Positions 15,732 through 23,694 of a DNA stretch of 64,000 nucleotides are shown one piece after another. Source of the stretch: Pseudomonas putida (lineage in GTDB: Bacteria > Pseudomonadota > Gammaproteobacteria > Pseudomonadales > Pseudomonadaceae). Position 1 is the first letter of the stretch, and each line of letters starts with the position of its first letter. Position numbers and translations under genes: made by a program. The stretch is from positions 62,001 through 126,000 of the forward strand of contig CP047153.1 of the NCBI GenBank assembly GCA_041879295.1, read 5' to 3'. The notes under the pieces are model-generated. The model saw nothing but the letters and a program-made list of their open reading frames with translations, was not told the origin of the DNA and ran no database searches.

Positions 15732-17615
15732 AATCAGATGCTTGTACCCGAACTGATCGCCGTAAACGACTACACCCACGCAGTTCCTGCCTTGGGCAGT
15801 GCTGGTCGCTATGCCCGGATCGTTGCGCGGGCGGAAGCCTGCATTGCGCACATCGACCAGATCATCGATCAAGGATTCACATGTAGCTCGGCAACCTCGT
15901 TCGGTAAAGACAGCACTGTCGTGCTGGTACTGATGCTGGAGGCCATCCGGCGCCGTGTCGAGGCTGGGTTGTACGTGCCGGCGGCTTTTGTCAGTCATGC
16001 TCAGACCACTGTAGAGAATCCAGCAATGGAAACTTACGCCGAGGCGATGATCACTGAGCTGGAGGCGTACTGCACCAGGCTCGGACTGCCAATCACAGTT
16101 GTCAAAGTGCAGCCCTCGATGACCTCGACATTTGCCTATGCCACCCTGGGTCGCGGCAAACTCCCGGTTTTCGCTGGTGCCTCTCGAAGCTGCTCGGTCG
16201 ACTGGAAGCTGCGCCCGCAGCAGAAAGCGCTCAAGCACCTTCTTTCGACCCTGCAGTCTCCTGGTGAGCTGGTGACCTTCGTGGGCACTCGTTTGTCGGA
16301 GTCGGCAACCCGTGCCGCTAACATGCGCGAACGAGGTGAGGAGGAGGCCGGGCGGCTGGTGCTCAATGAGCATGGCTCGTACAACTGCTCGATCATCGCC
16401 GACTGGGAGATGGAGGAGGTGTGGGAGTTCCTCATGGCTTGCGAGGCGAAGCGAGGTGGTCCTTATCGAACCTTCGTCGACAGCTTCGACTGGTGCCTGG
16501 AGCTCTACAAGGAAGCCAATGAAGGCACGTGCGCGATCATCACCGGCGACGGTGGTAACAAGGCGGCGTGCGGCTCTCGCTTTGGCTGTGCCTGGTGCAC
16601 GGTCACCGGTGAGCGCGACAAATCGATGGAAGCAATGATTGCGTCTGCGCCCGAGAAACACGGCCACATGGCGGGCATAAATCGCTTCAGGAACCATCTG
16701 ATCAACACCCGCTGGGACATGGGGCGTCGAGACTGGATTGGGCGCACAACCTCGGACGCCGGCTACATCAACGTCACAGGAACAGCCTACAACGCAGAGA
16801 TGCGCCGTGAGCTGTTGCGGTACCTGCTGACTCTGGATGTGCTGGAGGAAGAGCGGGCAGAGGAGCACGATGCGCGGATGTTCCGCAGCGAACTGGAAAG
16901 GACGGAGTCCAACGAAATCCTTCGTGGGAGCACCTTCCAATTCATCACCGCGAAGAATCTGCTGGCCATCGATTTCGCCTGGTCACTGAGCTACGGCTTC
17001 GACCATGCCTTCCCTGCTTTGTCGGAGTGGTACGAGATCCGTGTCTTAGGGAAGCGCTACCTGATCGATGATGTCACTTCCACGGAGAAGGGCATCATCC
17101 CAGAGCAGCGCTGGTTCAAGTTTGACGACTGGCAGAGCCCGGCGCAGGAGATGGGCTTACAGGACGCTTACCTCGAAGCCACCAACAAACACCGATACCC
17201 TGAACGTCCGGCGATGCGAACGATCCGAGACCGCTTTGAGGGCAAGGATCGCAATATCGTCTACTTCGAAGAAGCCGACGAGATGGAAATCGACCCGGCA
17301 GATGCAATGTGCTTCGTAGACGCCTTCGATGATGCGTTCTACGCGATGGCAAAAGGCCTGGCTCCAACTGACAGCGCCAAGTTCTACTTGAACAGAGGGA
17401 TGGTCAAATTGGCCAAGGGAAAGGCTGCTGAGTACGATGCAATGGCCCGCCGAGCGCAATTCTGGCGACGCATGGAGCGTGATCTGGCCGGTACCGATCT
17501 GCGTTCCTACATACGCTATCATTCGATCAGTAACGCCGAGCACGAACAGATCCTGGACTCGATGAAGGTTGATGCCTCAAGTCAAAATTCGGCGATCTCG
17601 GATCTATTTGCTTAA
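15729..17615 (+). CDS. DndC-like PAPS-reductase-fold ATPase (628 aa)
   Basis: PP-loop SFGKDST at residues 57-63, SCSVDWKLRP at 154-163, GTRLSESATR at 186-195, and a cysteine cluster CGSRFGCAWC at 281-290 followed by TVTGERDKSMEAMI. That last pattern closely resembles DndC, the iron-sulfur ATP pyrophosphatase of DNA phosphorothioation. At 628 residues it is longer than typical DndC, with a large C-terminal extension. No dndA, dndB, dndD or dndE neighbours are visible, so it acts alone or with genes elsewhere. The start at 15,729 is set by GGAG in the duplicated leader. DNA or RNA thiolation is possible; the reaction is inference. Confidence 0.8.
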   Translation: MNQMLVPELIAVNDYTHAVPALGSAGRYARIVARAEACIAHIDQIIDQGFTCSSATSFGKDSTVVLVLMLEAIRRRVEAGLYVPAAFVSHAQTTVENPAMETYAEAMITELEAYCTRLGLPITVVKVQPSMTSTFAYATLGRGKLPVFAGASRSCSVDWKLRPQQKALKHLLSTLQSPGELVTFVGTRLSESATRAANMRERGEEEAGRLVLNEHGSYNCSIIADWEMEEVWEFLMACEAKRGGPYRTFVDSFDWCLELYKEANEGTCAIITGDGGNKAACGSRFGCAWCTVTGERDKSMEAMIASAPEKHGHMAGINRFRNHLINTRWDMGRRDWIGRTTSDAGYINVTGTAYNAEMRRELLRYLLTLDVLEEERAEEHDARMFRSELERTESNEILRGSTFQFITAKNLLAIDFAWSLSYGFDHAFPALSEWYEIRVLGKRYLIDDVTSTEKGIIPEQRWFKFDDWQSPAQEMGLQDAYLEATNKHRYPERPAMRTIRDRFEGKDRNIVYFEEADEMEIDPADAMCFVDAFDDAFYAMAKGLAPTDSAKFYLNRGMVKLAKGKAAEYDAMARRAQFWRRMERDLAGTDLRSYIRYHSISNAEHEQILDSMKVDASSQNSAISDLFA

Positions 17616-17621
17616 CTCATC

Positions 17622-17653
17622 AAAGGCTACCTCTTACGGGGTGGCCTTTTTTT
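17622..17653 (+). terminator. Intrinsic terminator after DndC-like gene
   Basis: AAAGGCTACC and GGTGGCCTTT pair across an 8-base loop and are followed by a T-run. It lies 7 bases after the stop of the 628-aa gene. Confidence 0.7.
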
Positions 17654-17865
17654 ATGATGACGCGAACACCTGGTTCGCATTGCATCCGTCACCGGCCGCA
17701 ACCTTGAGCGTTACTTTGACAGGTCCGTGGTACCAAGGACGCGAGTGACGCGGGTTGCGCCCTGATTGATAACAGCCCATCACACAAGGGGCAAGCATCC
17801 CCGCTGTCCCAGCAGGCCGCCCCGTCGTCGCAGAAGGGGCTTTCCAGTCTATACGCATCCATGTA

Positions 17866-17885
17866 GCGTATGCATACGCGTTATG
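17866..17885 (+). promoter_or_regulatory. Type-A promoter/operator, copy 4
   Basis: GCGTATGCATACGCGTTATG. The -10 position is degenerate but the operator half is intact, and GCGTATGCATACGC is a perfect 14-base palindrome. It lies 21 bases before ATG 17907, which argues against the in-frame ATG at 17,883 that overlaps it. Confidence 0.55.
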
Positions 17886-17906
17886 AATCAATCTAGCGAG
17901 GAGTGT

Positions 17907-18554
17907 ATGGGTTTGGATTGCAATGCCGATGGATCATCAGCCACGCGCTTAAATGTCGAGCGTTCTGCGGTGACCAAGTTAGTAATCACTGGGGGGGTGA
18001 ACCTCGACCCCATCACCGTATTTCTGGAGGATCTTGGAAGCCGGGCGTCTCCACGTAGCGAGGCCCCAGATCACATTTCCGGTCAGGGTAATCTGACCAT
18101 CCGTTGTGCTGGCGAGAGCTGGACTTCCTACTGGGGCGGCATGGGTACAAGGACGGTGACTGAATTTGTTGCCAAGTGCAGTGATGAGTACATCCTGAAT
18201 TGCCTAAGCCGCGGCCTGAGCAGCACTCGATTCAGCGCAAAGGCTCTTAAACAGCTCTCAGCACGGTGCATCATCGATCGCCGGCGCGAGCGGAGCGGTA
18301 CCGATTGGGAACTGGGGTATCTCGACGCAGAGGATGCTCGCTCGCTGTACAGGCGGCTCGATGAGCTTCGCGATGTTGAGTCGTTACGGGACTGCTGGAG
18401 TCATTCCGAGCTCCTATCCCTTCTGTTCGGTGATGAATGGCATTACCCCGTCGATCGAGCTACCGAACCAAACCCGGACTACACGTACCTGCTACGGATC
18501 GTTCAAGCAGTCCAACAAGCGCTCACACAACCGGTCGAGGCGGCGGCAGCATGA
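17907..18554 (+). CDS. Hypothetical protein (215 aa)
   Basis: ATG 17907 with GAGGAG close upstream. The N-terminal third is beta-like (LVITGGVNLDPITVFLEDLG; GNLTIRCAGESWTSYWGGMGTRTVTEFV). The rest is helical with LYRRLDELRDVESLRDCW and SELLSLLFGDEWHYPVD. The next gene overlaps its stop by four bases. The architecture resembles phage-encoded hypothetical proteins, but I cannot name a family. Confidence 0.6.
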   Translation: MGLDCNADGSSATRLNVERSAVTKLVITGGVNLDPITVFLEDLGSRASPRSEAPDHISGQGNLTIRCAGESWTSYWGGMGTRTVTEFVAKCSDEYILNCLSRGLSSTRFSAKALKQLSARCIIDRRRERSGTDWELGYLDAEDARSLYRRLDELRDVESLRDCWSHSELLSLLFGDEWHYPVDRATEPNPDYTYLLRIVQAVQQALTQPVEAAAA

Positions 18555-19612
18555 ACGGTTCTGGACAGCTGGCAGGCTTGCCGCCCTTCGCTAACTTGGT
18601 GATCCGAAAACTGCAGCGCTTCGACGAATGCGCCGGCGATGGCCAGGGCGCTGACATCGGGGCCCAGTGGTTTGATGTTCTCACCCAGTTGGGGTTGCTC
18701 AAGCGCGTTCAGCGAAGCCCAGCCCTATGGCAGATCACAGAACAAGGGGAGCGGCTCCTGGAGTTCCGGTCTGGCGCAAAGAGCGAGGATGCGGTGCGGG
18801 TTGAAGCCGTCGCCGTGACACGGGCTGATGTGGATGGGTTGCGGCTTGAGTGGCTGCTTGAGGGCGGCATTGCAGCGCTGGAGCATGCGGACCAGGTACT
18901 ACTGATTGCTCATGGCTCGATCACGGACGAGGAGGGTGGTGGCGAGGTCTATCTGAAGGCTCCGGCCGTGCCGACTGCAGAGCAGCGCGACATGGCTCGC
19001 GTGTACGATGTGATTGGCCTGCACCATGGGCAACCTGTGGGCGTTCTGCTGACGAACCTTGGTAACATCAAGCGCTTTTCTGAATACCTGGGTGCAGTGG
19101 AGCGCGCATTCTTCATGGTTCCAGGTGAGCCGTCTGATGAAGCCGAAGATGGAGGCGCACCCATCGACGACGAATGCCTGTTGAATAAATTCCCGGCAGC
19201 CAGCACTGAGCATTACGTTGATCAGTTCCGCGAGGCGCTGATCACGATCGGGGCGTTACAGCGTCATGAACCTGATACTTCGACCGTCGCTGAGCTCAGG
19301 AGCGAATGCAACTTGTTGAGAGCCCAGCTGGCTGAGTTGCCGGCGTACATCGCTGTGCTTGAAAAATTCCAGGCCGAGGACGGCAATTATGTCCGCCTTG
19401 CCGATGTGCTTGCAGCACTTATCGCCTGTGCCGACCGGACACAGGCAACCGGTTATCGCCTATTGGCGCCAGGCGAGAAGATGCGTGCGGATGACCAGTT
19501 TTTGGCTGATGACGCAACTACCTGGCGCCAGCTTGCAGAAAGCCCTGTGTTTATTGGTATGCCCTATTCACGCGGCATGGTCCCGGTGCGCCGGGAAGCT
19601 TCTACGGCATAA
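18551..19612 (+). CDS. Hypothetical protein with possible N-terminal winged helix (353 aa)
   Basis: It starts at an ATGA overlap with the previous gene, so the two are coupled. Residues 15-75 (NLVIRKLQRFDECAG, WFDVLTQLGLLKRVQRSPALWQITEQGERLLEF) look like a winged-helix layout. The middle (ADQVLLIAHG, VYLKAPAVPTAEQRDMARVYDV) is uncharacterised, and the C-terminal part has a short coiled coil (VAELRSECNLLRAQLAEL). The function is unknown. An intrinsic terminator follows at 19,631. Confidence 0.6.
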   Translation: MNGSGQLAGLPPFANLVIRKLQRFDECAGDGQGADIGAQWFDVLTQLGLLKRVQRSPALWQITEQGERLLEFRSGAKSEDAVRVEAVAVTRADVDGLRLEWLLEGGIAALEHADQVLLIAHGSITDEEGGGEVYLKAPAVPTAEQRDMARVYDVIGLHHGQPVGVLLTNLGNIKRFSEYLGAVERAFFMVPGEPSDEAEDGGAPIDDECLLNKFPAASTEHYVDQFREALITIGALQRHEPDTSTVAELRSECNLLRAQLAELPAYIAVLEKFQAEDGNYVRLADVLAALIACADRTQATGYRLLAPGEKMRADDQFLADDATTWRQLAESPVFIGMPYSRGMVPVRREASTA

Positions 19613-19630
19613 GGCATCACCGACCTTCAA

Positions 19631-19651
19631 CCCGGCCTGGCCGGGTTTTTT
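19631..19651 (+). terminator. Intrinsic terminator
   Basis: CCCGGCC-T-GGCCGGG followed by TTTTTT. It ends the 17,907-19,612 operon. Confidence 0.8.
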
Positions 19652-19778
19652 ATGGGTCGAATCCGGGGTCGCAACAGGGTGACGCCGCTGTTCATTCTTC
19701 CGGCACCAGGGCCGGAGGCAGATCTTCATGCTGGGTGTGGTTCATCTCATTGGCACAAGGACAACGTCGAGGTATGCC

Positions 19779-20195
19779 ATGACCTGTTTCATCGCGGTTA
19801 AAACCAGCTGCACCATTCCTGAGAAAATGCATGCTCAATCCGTTCTCAAAGAGCAAGGCCTCATCGGTGATCGTTATCCCAGGATAATGGAGCAAGTACC
19901 TCGCTCAGTTCGCGAGTATTTTGAGCCACTCCCTCTCGGTCATGATGCAGTGAGTGTCTTTTCAAACGAAGTAGAAACTCTTTCGTATCGTAAGGCAGCA
20001 GCTGACTCACTGGGTCAGGCTATTGAAGAGCTACCTGAATCTAAAGTTCAAGGCCCCGTAAGGACGGCACGTATAAAATGCAAGTTGGCCGCTAATTTCG
20101 GGAAGTCTCATGCGGACGTGACCGATCGATACTGCGAAGTAGTTTATTTGCTCCATGAGGGCGGTGTGAATTTCTATTACAACAAAGGGAATTGA
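19779..20195 (+). CDS. Hypothetical protein (138 aa)
   Basis: ATG 19779 with GAGG at 6 bases; an earlier in-frame ATG at 19,728 is less supported. The product starts MTCFIAVKTSCTIPEKMHA and ends with beta-like segments and VVYLLHEGGVNFYYNKGN. The function is unknown. Confidence 0.5.
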   Translation: MTCFIAVKTSCTIPEKMHAQSVLKEQGLIGDRYPRIMEQVPRSVREYFEPLPLGHDAVSVFSNEVETLSYRKAAADSLGQAIEELPESKVQGPVRTARIKCKLAANFGKSHADVTDRYCEVVYLLHEGGVNFYYNKGN

Positions 20196-20222
20196 GCGCA
20201 AGGCGCTTGATAGGGAGCAAAG

Positions 20223-20375
20223 ATGAATAAAAATGTGAACCACTTCGTACAGCACGCCCGCCGTGTAAATCGCATATTAATCCTCTTGAAGAAGCAGGGT
20301 GAACGCGACAAAGCAGTTGACTGTAAATGCATTCGCAGCCTTTGGATGTCTGAGGCTCGACGTGCCGCAGTCTGA
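20223..20375 (+). CDS. Small basic protein (50 aa)
   Basis: ATG 20223 with GGGAG six bases upstream, 27 bases after the previous gene. The product is basic and helical (FVQHARRVNRILILLKKQGE, then CKCIRSLWMSEARRAAV). A nucleic-acid-binding role is possible but only inferred from charge. Confidence 0.45.
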   Translation: MNKNVNHFVQHARRVNRILILLKKQGERDKAVDCKCIRSLWMSEARRAAV

Positions 20376-20424
20376 ACAGCCTCTTGTTTTTCATCAGCGA
20401 TCGGTCTAACCAAAAGGTAACACC

Positions 20425-20622
20425 ATGACCAACTACGATACGGTTGATACTCACATCAACACAATCCGTGCTGGCGATACAGTCCTCCACAACGGCGAAC
20501 TACGCACCGTCTGCAATTCGGACATCAAACGCCGCGGCTTCATGGGGGCGACTCTGTTTGGTGATAGCTATCGTTCGGGCACTGTGCCCGTGCAGCTCGC
20601 TCGTATCAATCGCGCCATCTAA
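20425..20622 (+). CDS. Small hypothetical protein (65 aa)
   Basis: ATG 20425 with AAGG upstream. It is compact and beta-rich (TIRAGDTVLHNGELRTVCNSDIK, GTLFGD-like turn, PVQLARINRAI), like small SH3-type barrels of phages and plasmids that carry 'RAGDTVLHNGELRTV'. The next gene follows by 14 bases. Confidence 0.55.
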   Translation: MTNYDTVDTHINTIRAGDTVLHNGELRTVCNSDIKRRGFMGATLFGDSYRSGTVPVQLARINRAI

Positions 20623-20636
20623 CAAGGAAAGACCAT

Positions 20637-20969
20637 ATGCAATACAAAGTGACCTACCTGCTTGGTGGCCAAGTGCGTGATGCCGTTATGACACAGAAAG
20701 AACTGGATGAGTGCCGAAGCCGCTGTGAGGTAACCGAAGCGACTATTGTCAGCGACCAGGAGACGTCTACAGCGGATTCCAGTTCCGAAGGCCAGGAGAC
20801 CGATGGCTGGACGGAGTTTTCCTATGGTGGCAAGCGCTGGTCGTTCGACTCAGATCAATTGGCACTATGGGATGAGCAGTTACAGGAATTTGATTTCCTT
20901 GCATACCATTTGCTGGTTAAACCCACCATAGAGTCAGTCACCGGCTTCATTCAACGTCAAGGCTATTGA
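20637..20969 (+). CDS. Small acidic hypothetical protein (110 aa)
   Basis: ATG 20637 with AAGGAAAG upstream. The product begins MQYKVTYLLGGQVRDAVMTQ, which resembles the previous protein's beta-rich style, then an acidic serine-rich linker and a helical C-terminus (WDEQLQEFDFLAYHLLVKP). It is followed by a strong terminator. The family is unknown. Confidence 0.5.
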   Translation: MQYKVTYLLGGQVRDAVMTQKELDECRSRCEVTEATIVSDQETSTADSSSEGQETDGWTEFSYGGKRWSFDSDQLALWDEQLQEFDFLAYHLLVKPTIESVTGFIQRQGY

Positions 20970-20996
20970 CACCATCTCCCGTCCAACGAAACACCC

Positions 20997-21020
20997 ACCC
21001 GGCTTCGGCCGGGTTTTTTT
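20997..21020 (+). terminator. Intrinsic terminator
   Basis: ACCCGGC-TTC-GGCCGGGT type hairpin followed by seven Ts, 28 bases after the stop of the 20,637 gene. Confidence 0.75.
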
Positions 21021-21213
21021 CGCGCAACGAAAGGAACTTGGAGCTTGCTCCGATGGACCTTCATCCAGGTCAGAGAGTACGGGACCTAACACGCTAAATG
21101 CCAGTGGGAGCGCATCTTCACGTTTGGCGGCTGCTTAAGTGCTTGTTGATTTCCGTGGGCAGGCGAAAATCCTCCCTCCAGACGGCTATCTCGGGCTTTT
21201 TTTAGTAAAATAG

Positions 21214-21262
21214 TTGTCCTATAGGATAATATCCACTTGATAAAAGTTGGCGTATAGAATAA
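21214..21262 (+). promoter_or_regulatory. Type-B palindromic operator pair, locus 1
   Basis: TTGTCCTATAGGATAA (21,214-21,229) is a near-perfect 16-bp palindrome. A weaker copy, TTGGCGTATAGAATAA (21,247-21,262), starts 33 bases later, about three helical turns away. They lie 44 bases before the gene at 21,306. The same motif occurs at 28,469, 33,585/33,617 and 44,870. Confidence 0.6.
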
Positions 21263-21305
21263 TCTTTTAGCCTCGAAGCCACCGCACGCTAACAAGGAAG
21301 CCCCC

Positions 21306-21497
21306 ATGGCCAAGCGCCTCGCCCCTGATGAACTGTACGCCCGCTTCATCGCTTTGAAAGAAGCTGCTGACCACCTGCGTTTGCTTGAGTGGACTGATGA
21401 TAAGACCGAGCGTGAACAGGGCCTCCAGGTTGCCGAGCTGCTGGGGCGCCAAGCAAATGAATATCTAGAGCGTGCCCAAGCTGCTTCCGCAAATTGA
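21306..21497 (+). CDS. Small helical protein (63 aa)
   Basis: ATG 21306 with AAGGA upstream, just after the type-B operator pair. The product is all helix (MAKRLAPDELYARFIALKEA; EQGLQVAELLGRQANEYLERAQ). It is the first gene of a phage-like small-gene run. The function is unknown. Confidence 0.5.
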   Translation: MAKRLAPDELYARFIALKEAADHLRLLEWTDDKTEREQGLQVAELLGRQANEYLERAQAASAN

Positions 21498-21587
21498 ACA
21501 AGGGAAACTCCATGAATCTTCCTATTGCCCTCCCTGATGGCTGCGGGAGCCAAGGTGACTAGCGTCGTCGAATCATAGGATCGCGCC

Positions 21588-21764
21588 ATGAGTAAGCTGA
21601 AGCTGCATTACGACGACTGGGACGGCGGCACAGAGGCTGACCAGGACATGCCGGAACAGTTGATGTGCGGCACCGAAGTCGGCGATGCGCAACTGACGCC
21701 ATACAAGGATCAAGTAACGTGCAAGCGCTGCCTGAAAATTATCGAAAAATGGAGCAAGCCGTGA
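21588..21764 (+). CDS. Small cysteine-pair protein of phage type (58 aa)
   Basis: The product runs MSKLKLHYDDWDGGTEADQD, has a lone MCG, and ends LTPYKDQVTCKRCLKIIEKW. The CxxC near the C-terminus and the overall pattern are typical of small zinc-finger-like proteins in pseudomonad phages. The following gene starts at a GTGA overlap with its stop. Confidence 0.55.
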   Translation: MSKLKLHYDDWDGGTEADQDMPEQLMCGTEVGDAQLTPYKDQVTCKRCLKIIEKWSKP

Positions 21765-22078
21765 TCGTCGATAAAGCGAAACTTAAGGTGCTGGCTGAAG
21801 CAACAAAAGGCTGGGATTACATGACTGGGTGCTGGCCGGAAGGGGCTGAAGATGGCGAGGAAGTAACGGGCAATTGGTGTGTTGGCCAGGTCAGCGTGGA
21901 TGACGATAAGTCACAAGTGTTGACAGTAAACACGGCGCAGTGGGATGCAGCGGAGGATGCGCAAAAGCTGGCTGAGTATTACGCCGCCGCCAACGCGCCT
22001 GCCATCCTGGCTCTGCTTGCGGAGATTGACCAGCTCAAGGCTGATAACGAGGCGCTTCGCCAAGGCGCAGCACGATAG
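21761..22078 (+). CDS. Ea22-like small protein (105 aa)
   Basis: GTG 21761 overlaps the previous stop by four bases and has GGAGC upstream; ATG 21749 is an alternative. KLKVLAEATKGWDYMTGCWP and the ending AANAPAILALLAEIDQLKADNEALRQ match the general pattern of phage Ea22-like proteins (N-terminal LAEA..G.W and a C-terminal coiled coil). The role of that family is not established. Confidence 0.6.
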   Translation: MIVDKAKLKVLAEATKGWDYMTGCWPEGAEDGEEVTGNWCVGQVSVDDDKSQVLTVNTAQWDAAEDAQKLAEYYAAANAPAILALLAEIDQLKADNEALRQGAAR

Positions 22079-22145
22079 GTAATCGCTCTGCTGATTTAGT
22101 AGCGTAGGTTGTATGGCTGTCACACTCATCAGAAGGAATAGGTAA

Positions 22146-22391
22146 ATGGCGGCGGCCGTTAAGTCAGTATCCGCTTGGTTCGCTATTTTAGTAATTTGTT
22201 CAATCTGGTTGCTCCGTATACCTCTATCGGGCCTACCGGGCGAGGACGATTTGGTGTTGGGCTTCATAGGAATCATTCTGACGTTAGCGGTCTGTTTTTC
22301 GGGAATGCAATTCATGTGTGAGTCGATATCCATATTCCGTCCGGTAGCACCGCTACCCAAAGATGACACTCAACCCGAATCGAATGAATAG
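22146..22391 (+). CDS. Small two-segment membrane protein (81 aa)
   Basis: ATG 22146 with AAGGA seven bases upstream. Hydrophobic segments VSAWFAILVICSIWLLRIPL and DDLVLGFIGIILTLAVCFSGM, then a short polar tail. The function is unknown. Confidence 0.5.
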   Translation: MAAAVKSVSAWFAILVICSIWLLRIPLSGLPGEDDLVLGFIGIILTLAVCFSGMQFMCESISIFRPVAPLPKDDTQPESNE

Positions 22392-22489
22392 GGAAGTCGC
22401 ACCAAGCGCACACGAAGCCCAGTCACGCGCTGGGCCGAGTCCGTAGAGGGGCACGGTAAGCGTTCCCTGGACCGAGCGGGAAAAATTGA

Positions 22490-22834
22490 ATGAACACAGC
22501 AGCTAAAGTTTTAACTTTTTTCGTGGTTTTGGGGATTCTTTCTACAGCTGTGATGAACAGTAATAAAACCAAGCCAGTGCGCCTGGAGATAGTTGAGCCG
22601 GGTTCTGCGGCGGCAGCAAAAGCTTTGGCTCCTGAGTATTTGATGACCATGTTTACTGTCGTGGACGAGCCAGTTATCGAGGGTGACACCGCAACTGTTA
22701 AGGTCGCGCTCCTGGATCAACGATGCGTGTTGACCATGGAGCGGGCAAAACATGCAGATGACAAACATCGGTCTGGTTGGCTTGTGAATCATCAATCATG
22801 TGTACGACCCGAGGCTCAAGGAAAACACCGATGA
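22490..22834 (+). CDS. Membrane-anchored or exported small protein (114 aa)
   Basis: An N-terminal hydrophobic segment (TAAKVLTFFVVLGILSTAVM) is followed by a domain with alternating beta-like segments (EYLMTMFTVVDEPVIEGDTATVKVALLDQRC). This part resembles a periplasmic NTF2- or lumazine-binding-like layout, only weakly. The stop overlaps the next start (ATGA). It is the first of three coupled genes. Confidence 0.5.
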   Translation: MNTAAKVLTFFVVLGILSTAVMNSNKTKPVRLEIVEPGSAAAAKALAPEYLMTMFTVVDEPVIEGDTATVKVALLDQRCVLTMERAKHADDKHRSGWLVNHQSCVRPEAQGKHR

Positions 22835-22989
22835 TTTACCACGCCCCGAGCAACCAATTCACCGTTCCACTGGACAGCCTGAAAAGTGGCGCAGCCAGCC
22901 TACGCTTTGCAATCAAGATGATTCGGCAAACCGCAGGGCTGCCGCTTGAAGATGGCGAACGACCCGTGCAAATGGGAATCCGATCATGA
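22831..22989 (+). CDS. Small protein (52 aa), translationally coupled
   Basis: ATG 22831 overlaps the previous stop, and its own stop overlaps ATG 22986. The product begins MIYHAPSNQFTVPLDSLKSG and ends VQMGIRS. It is too short to classify; the double overlap is the main support. Confidence 0.5.
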   Translation: MIYHAPSNQFTVPLDSLKSGAASLRFAIKMIRQTAGLPLEDGERPVQMGIRS

Positions 22990-23537
22990 AAGATCAAGCG
23001 CCATCGGGCTACAAGCCAATACAGGACGATGTGTTGAAAACACTGGGTCTTGCGATAATCGCAGGGCAGGGCGTCGAACGCCTTTTGAGCAGTTGCCTTA
23101 CGTTCCCGTTGCACGGCGAGCCCCTGCAAACTGTTGAACAGGTACAGCTCCTGCTGGCGCGATATTCGAAAGCCACGCTGGGACAATTGCTCAAAGCGCT
23201 TCGGGAGCGGGTTGAACTGCATCCCACCTTCGATGACACGTTGCATCGCTTCCTCCAGCAACGAAACATCATTGCGCATCGGCTACATGATGTGCCGGGC
23301 GGTTTTGATCTGCATTCCGATGAAGGGCGCGGAAGGCTGAAGGCTTTCCTACTCCGGTACATGGAGGATGGTCACACCGTCAGCATGGTATTCCTGGGCG
23401 TCCTCAGGGAATGGGCGAGCCAAGAGGGCATCGTTATCCCCAATGAGCACCATCTGAGCCAGCGTATGCTGGATCACCTCGACGACAATGTTATGCCGAG
23501 CTTGGAAGCCTTGATCAAGTCTAAAGAACAACCCTGA
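22986..23537 (+). CDS. Hypothetical soluble protein (183 aa)
   Basis: It starts in a four-base overlap with the preceding gene. The product is helical (ILGLAIIAGQGVERLL-like core, LLARYSKATLGQLLKALRERVELHPTFDDTLHRFLQQRNIIAHRLH). The RNxxAHR pattern occurs in HEPN-type and other helical domains, so a HEPN-like fold is possible but not proven. It is the third gene of a coupled trio. Confidence 0.55.
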   Translation: MKDQAPSGYKPIQDDVLKTLGLAIIAGQGVERLLSSCLTFPLHGEPLQTVEQVQLLLARYSKATLGQLLKALRERVELHPTFDDTLHRFLQQRNIIAHRLHDVPGGFDLHSDEGRGRLKAFLLRYMEDGHTVSMVFLGVLREWASQEGIVIPNEHHLSQRMLDHLDDNVMPSLEALIKSKEQP

Positions 23538-23694
23538 GTCCACGGCTATCCCCACGAAAACCGAACCCGGACCCAAAGGCATTTTTTGCCCGGGCATGGT
23601 GATCAAGCCGCTGGCGTCTTTGCGGAGAAAGCTTCGGATCTTTTCGTCTGCTGAACACTCAACTGGGAATCAAGGTCCTGTAGGCGAGATCGTT

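Noticed and set aside
15705..16940. Leftward 411-codon frame opposite the DndC-like gene
   Set aside because: Long only because of GC-rich codon use on the other strand; no motif and no ribosome site.
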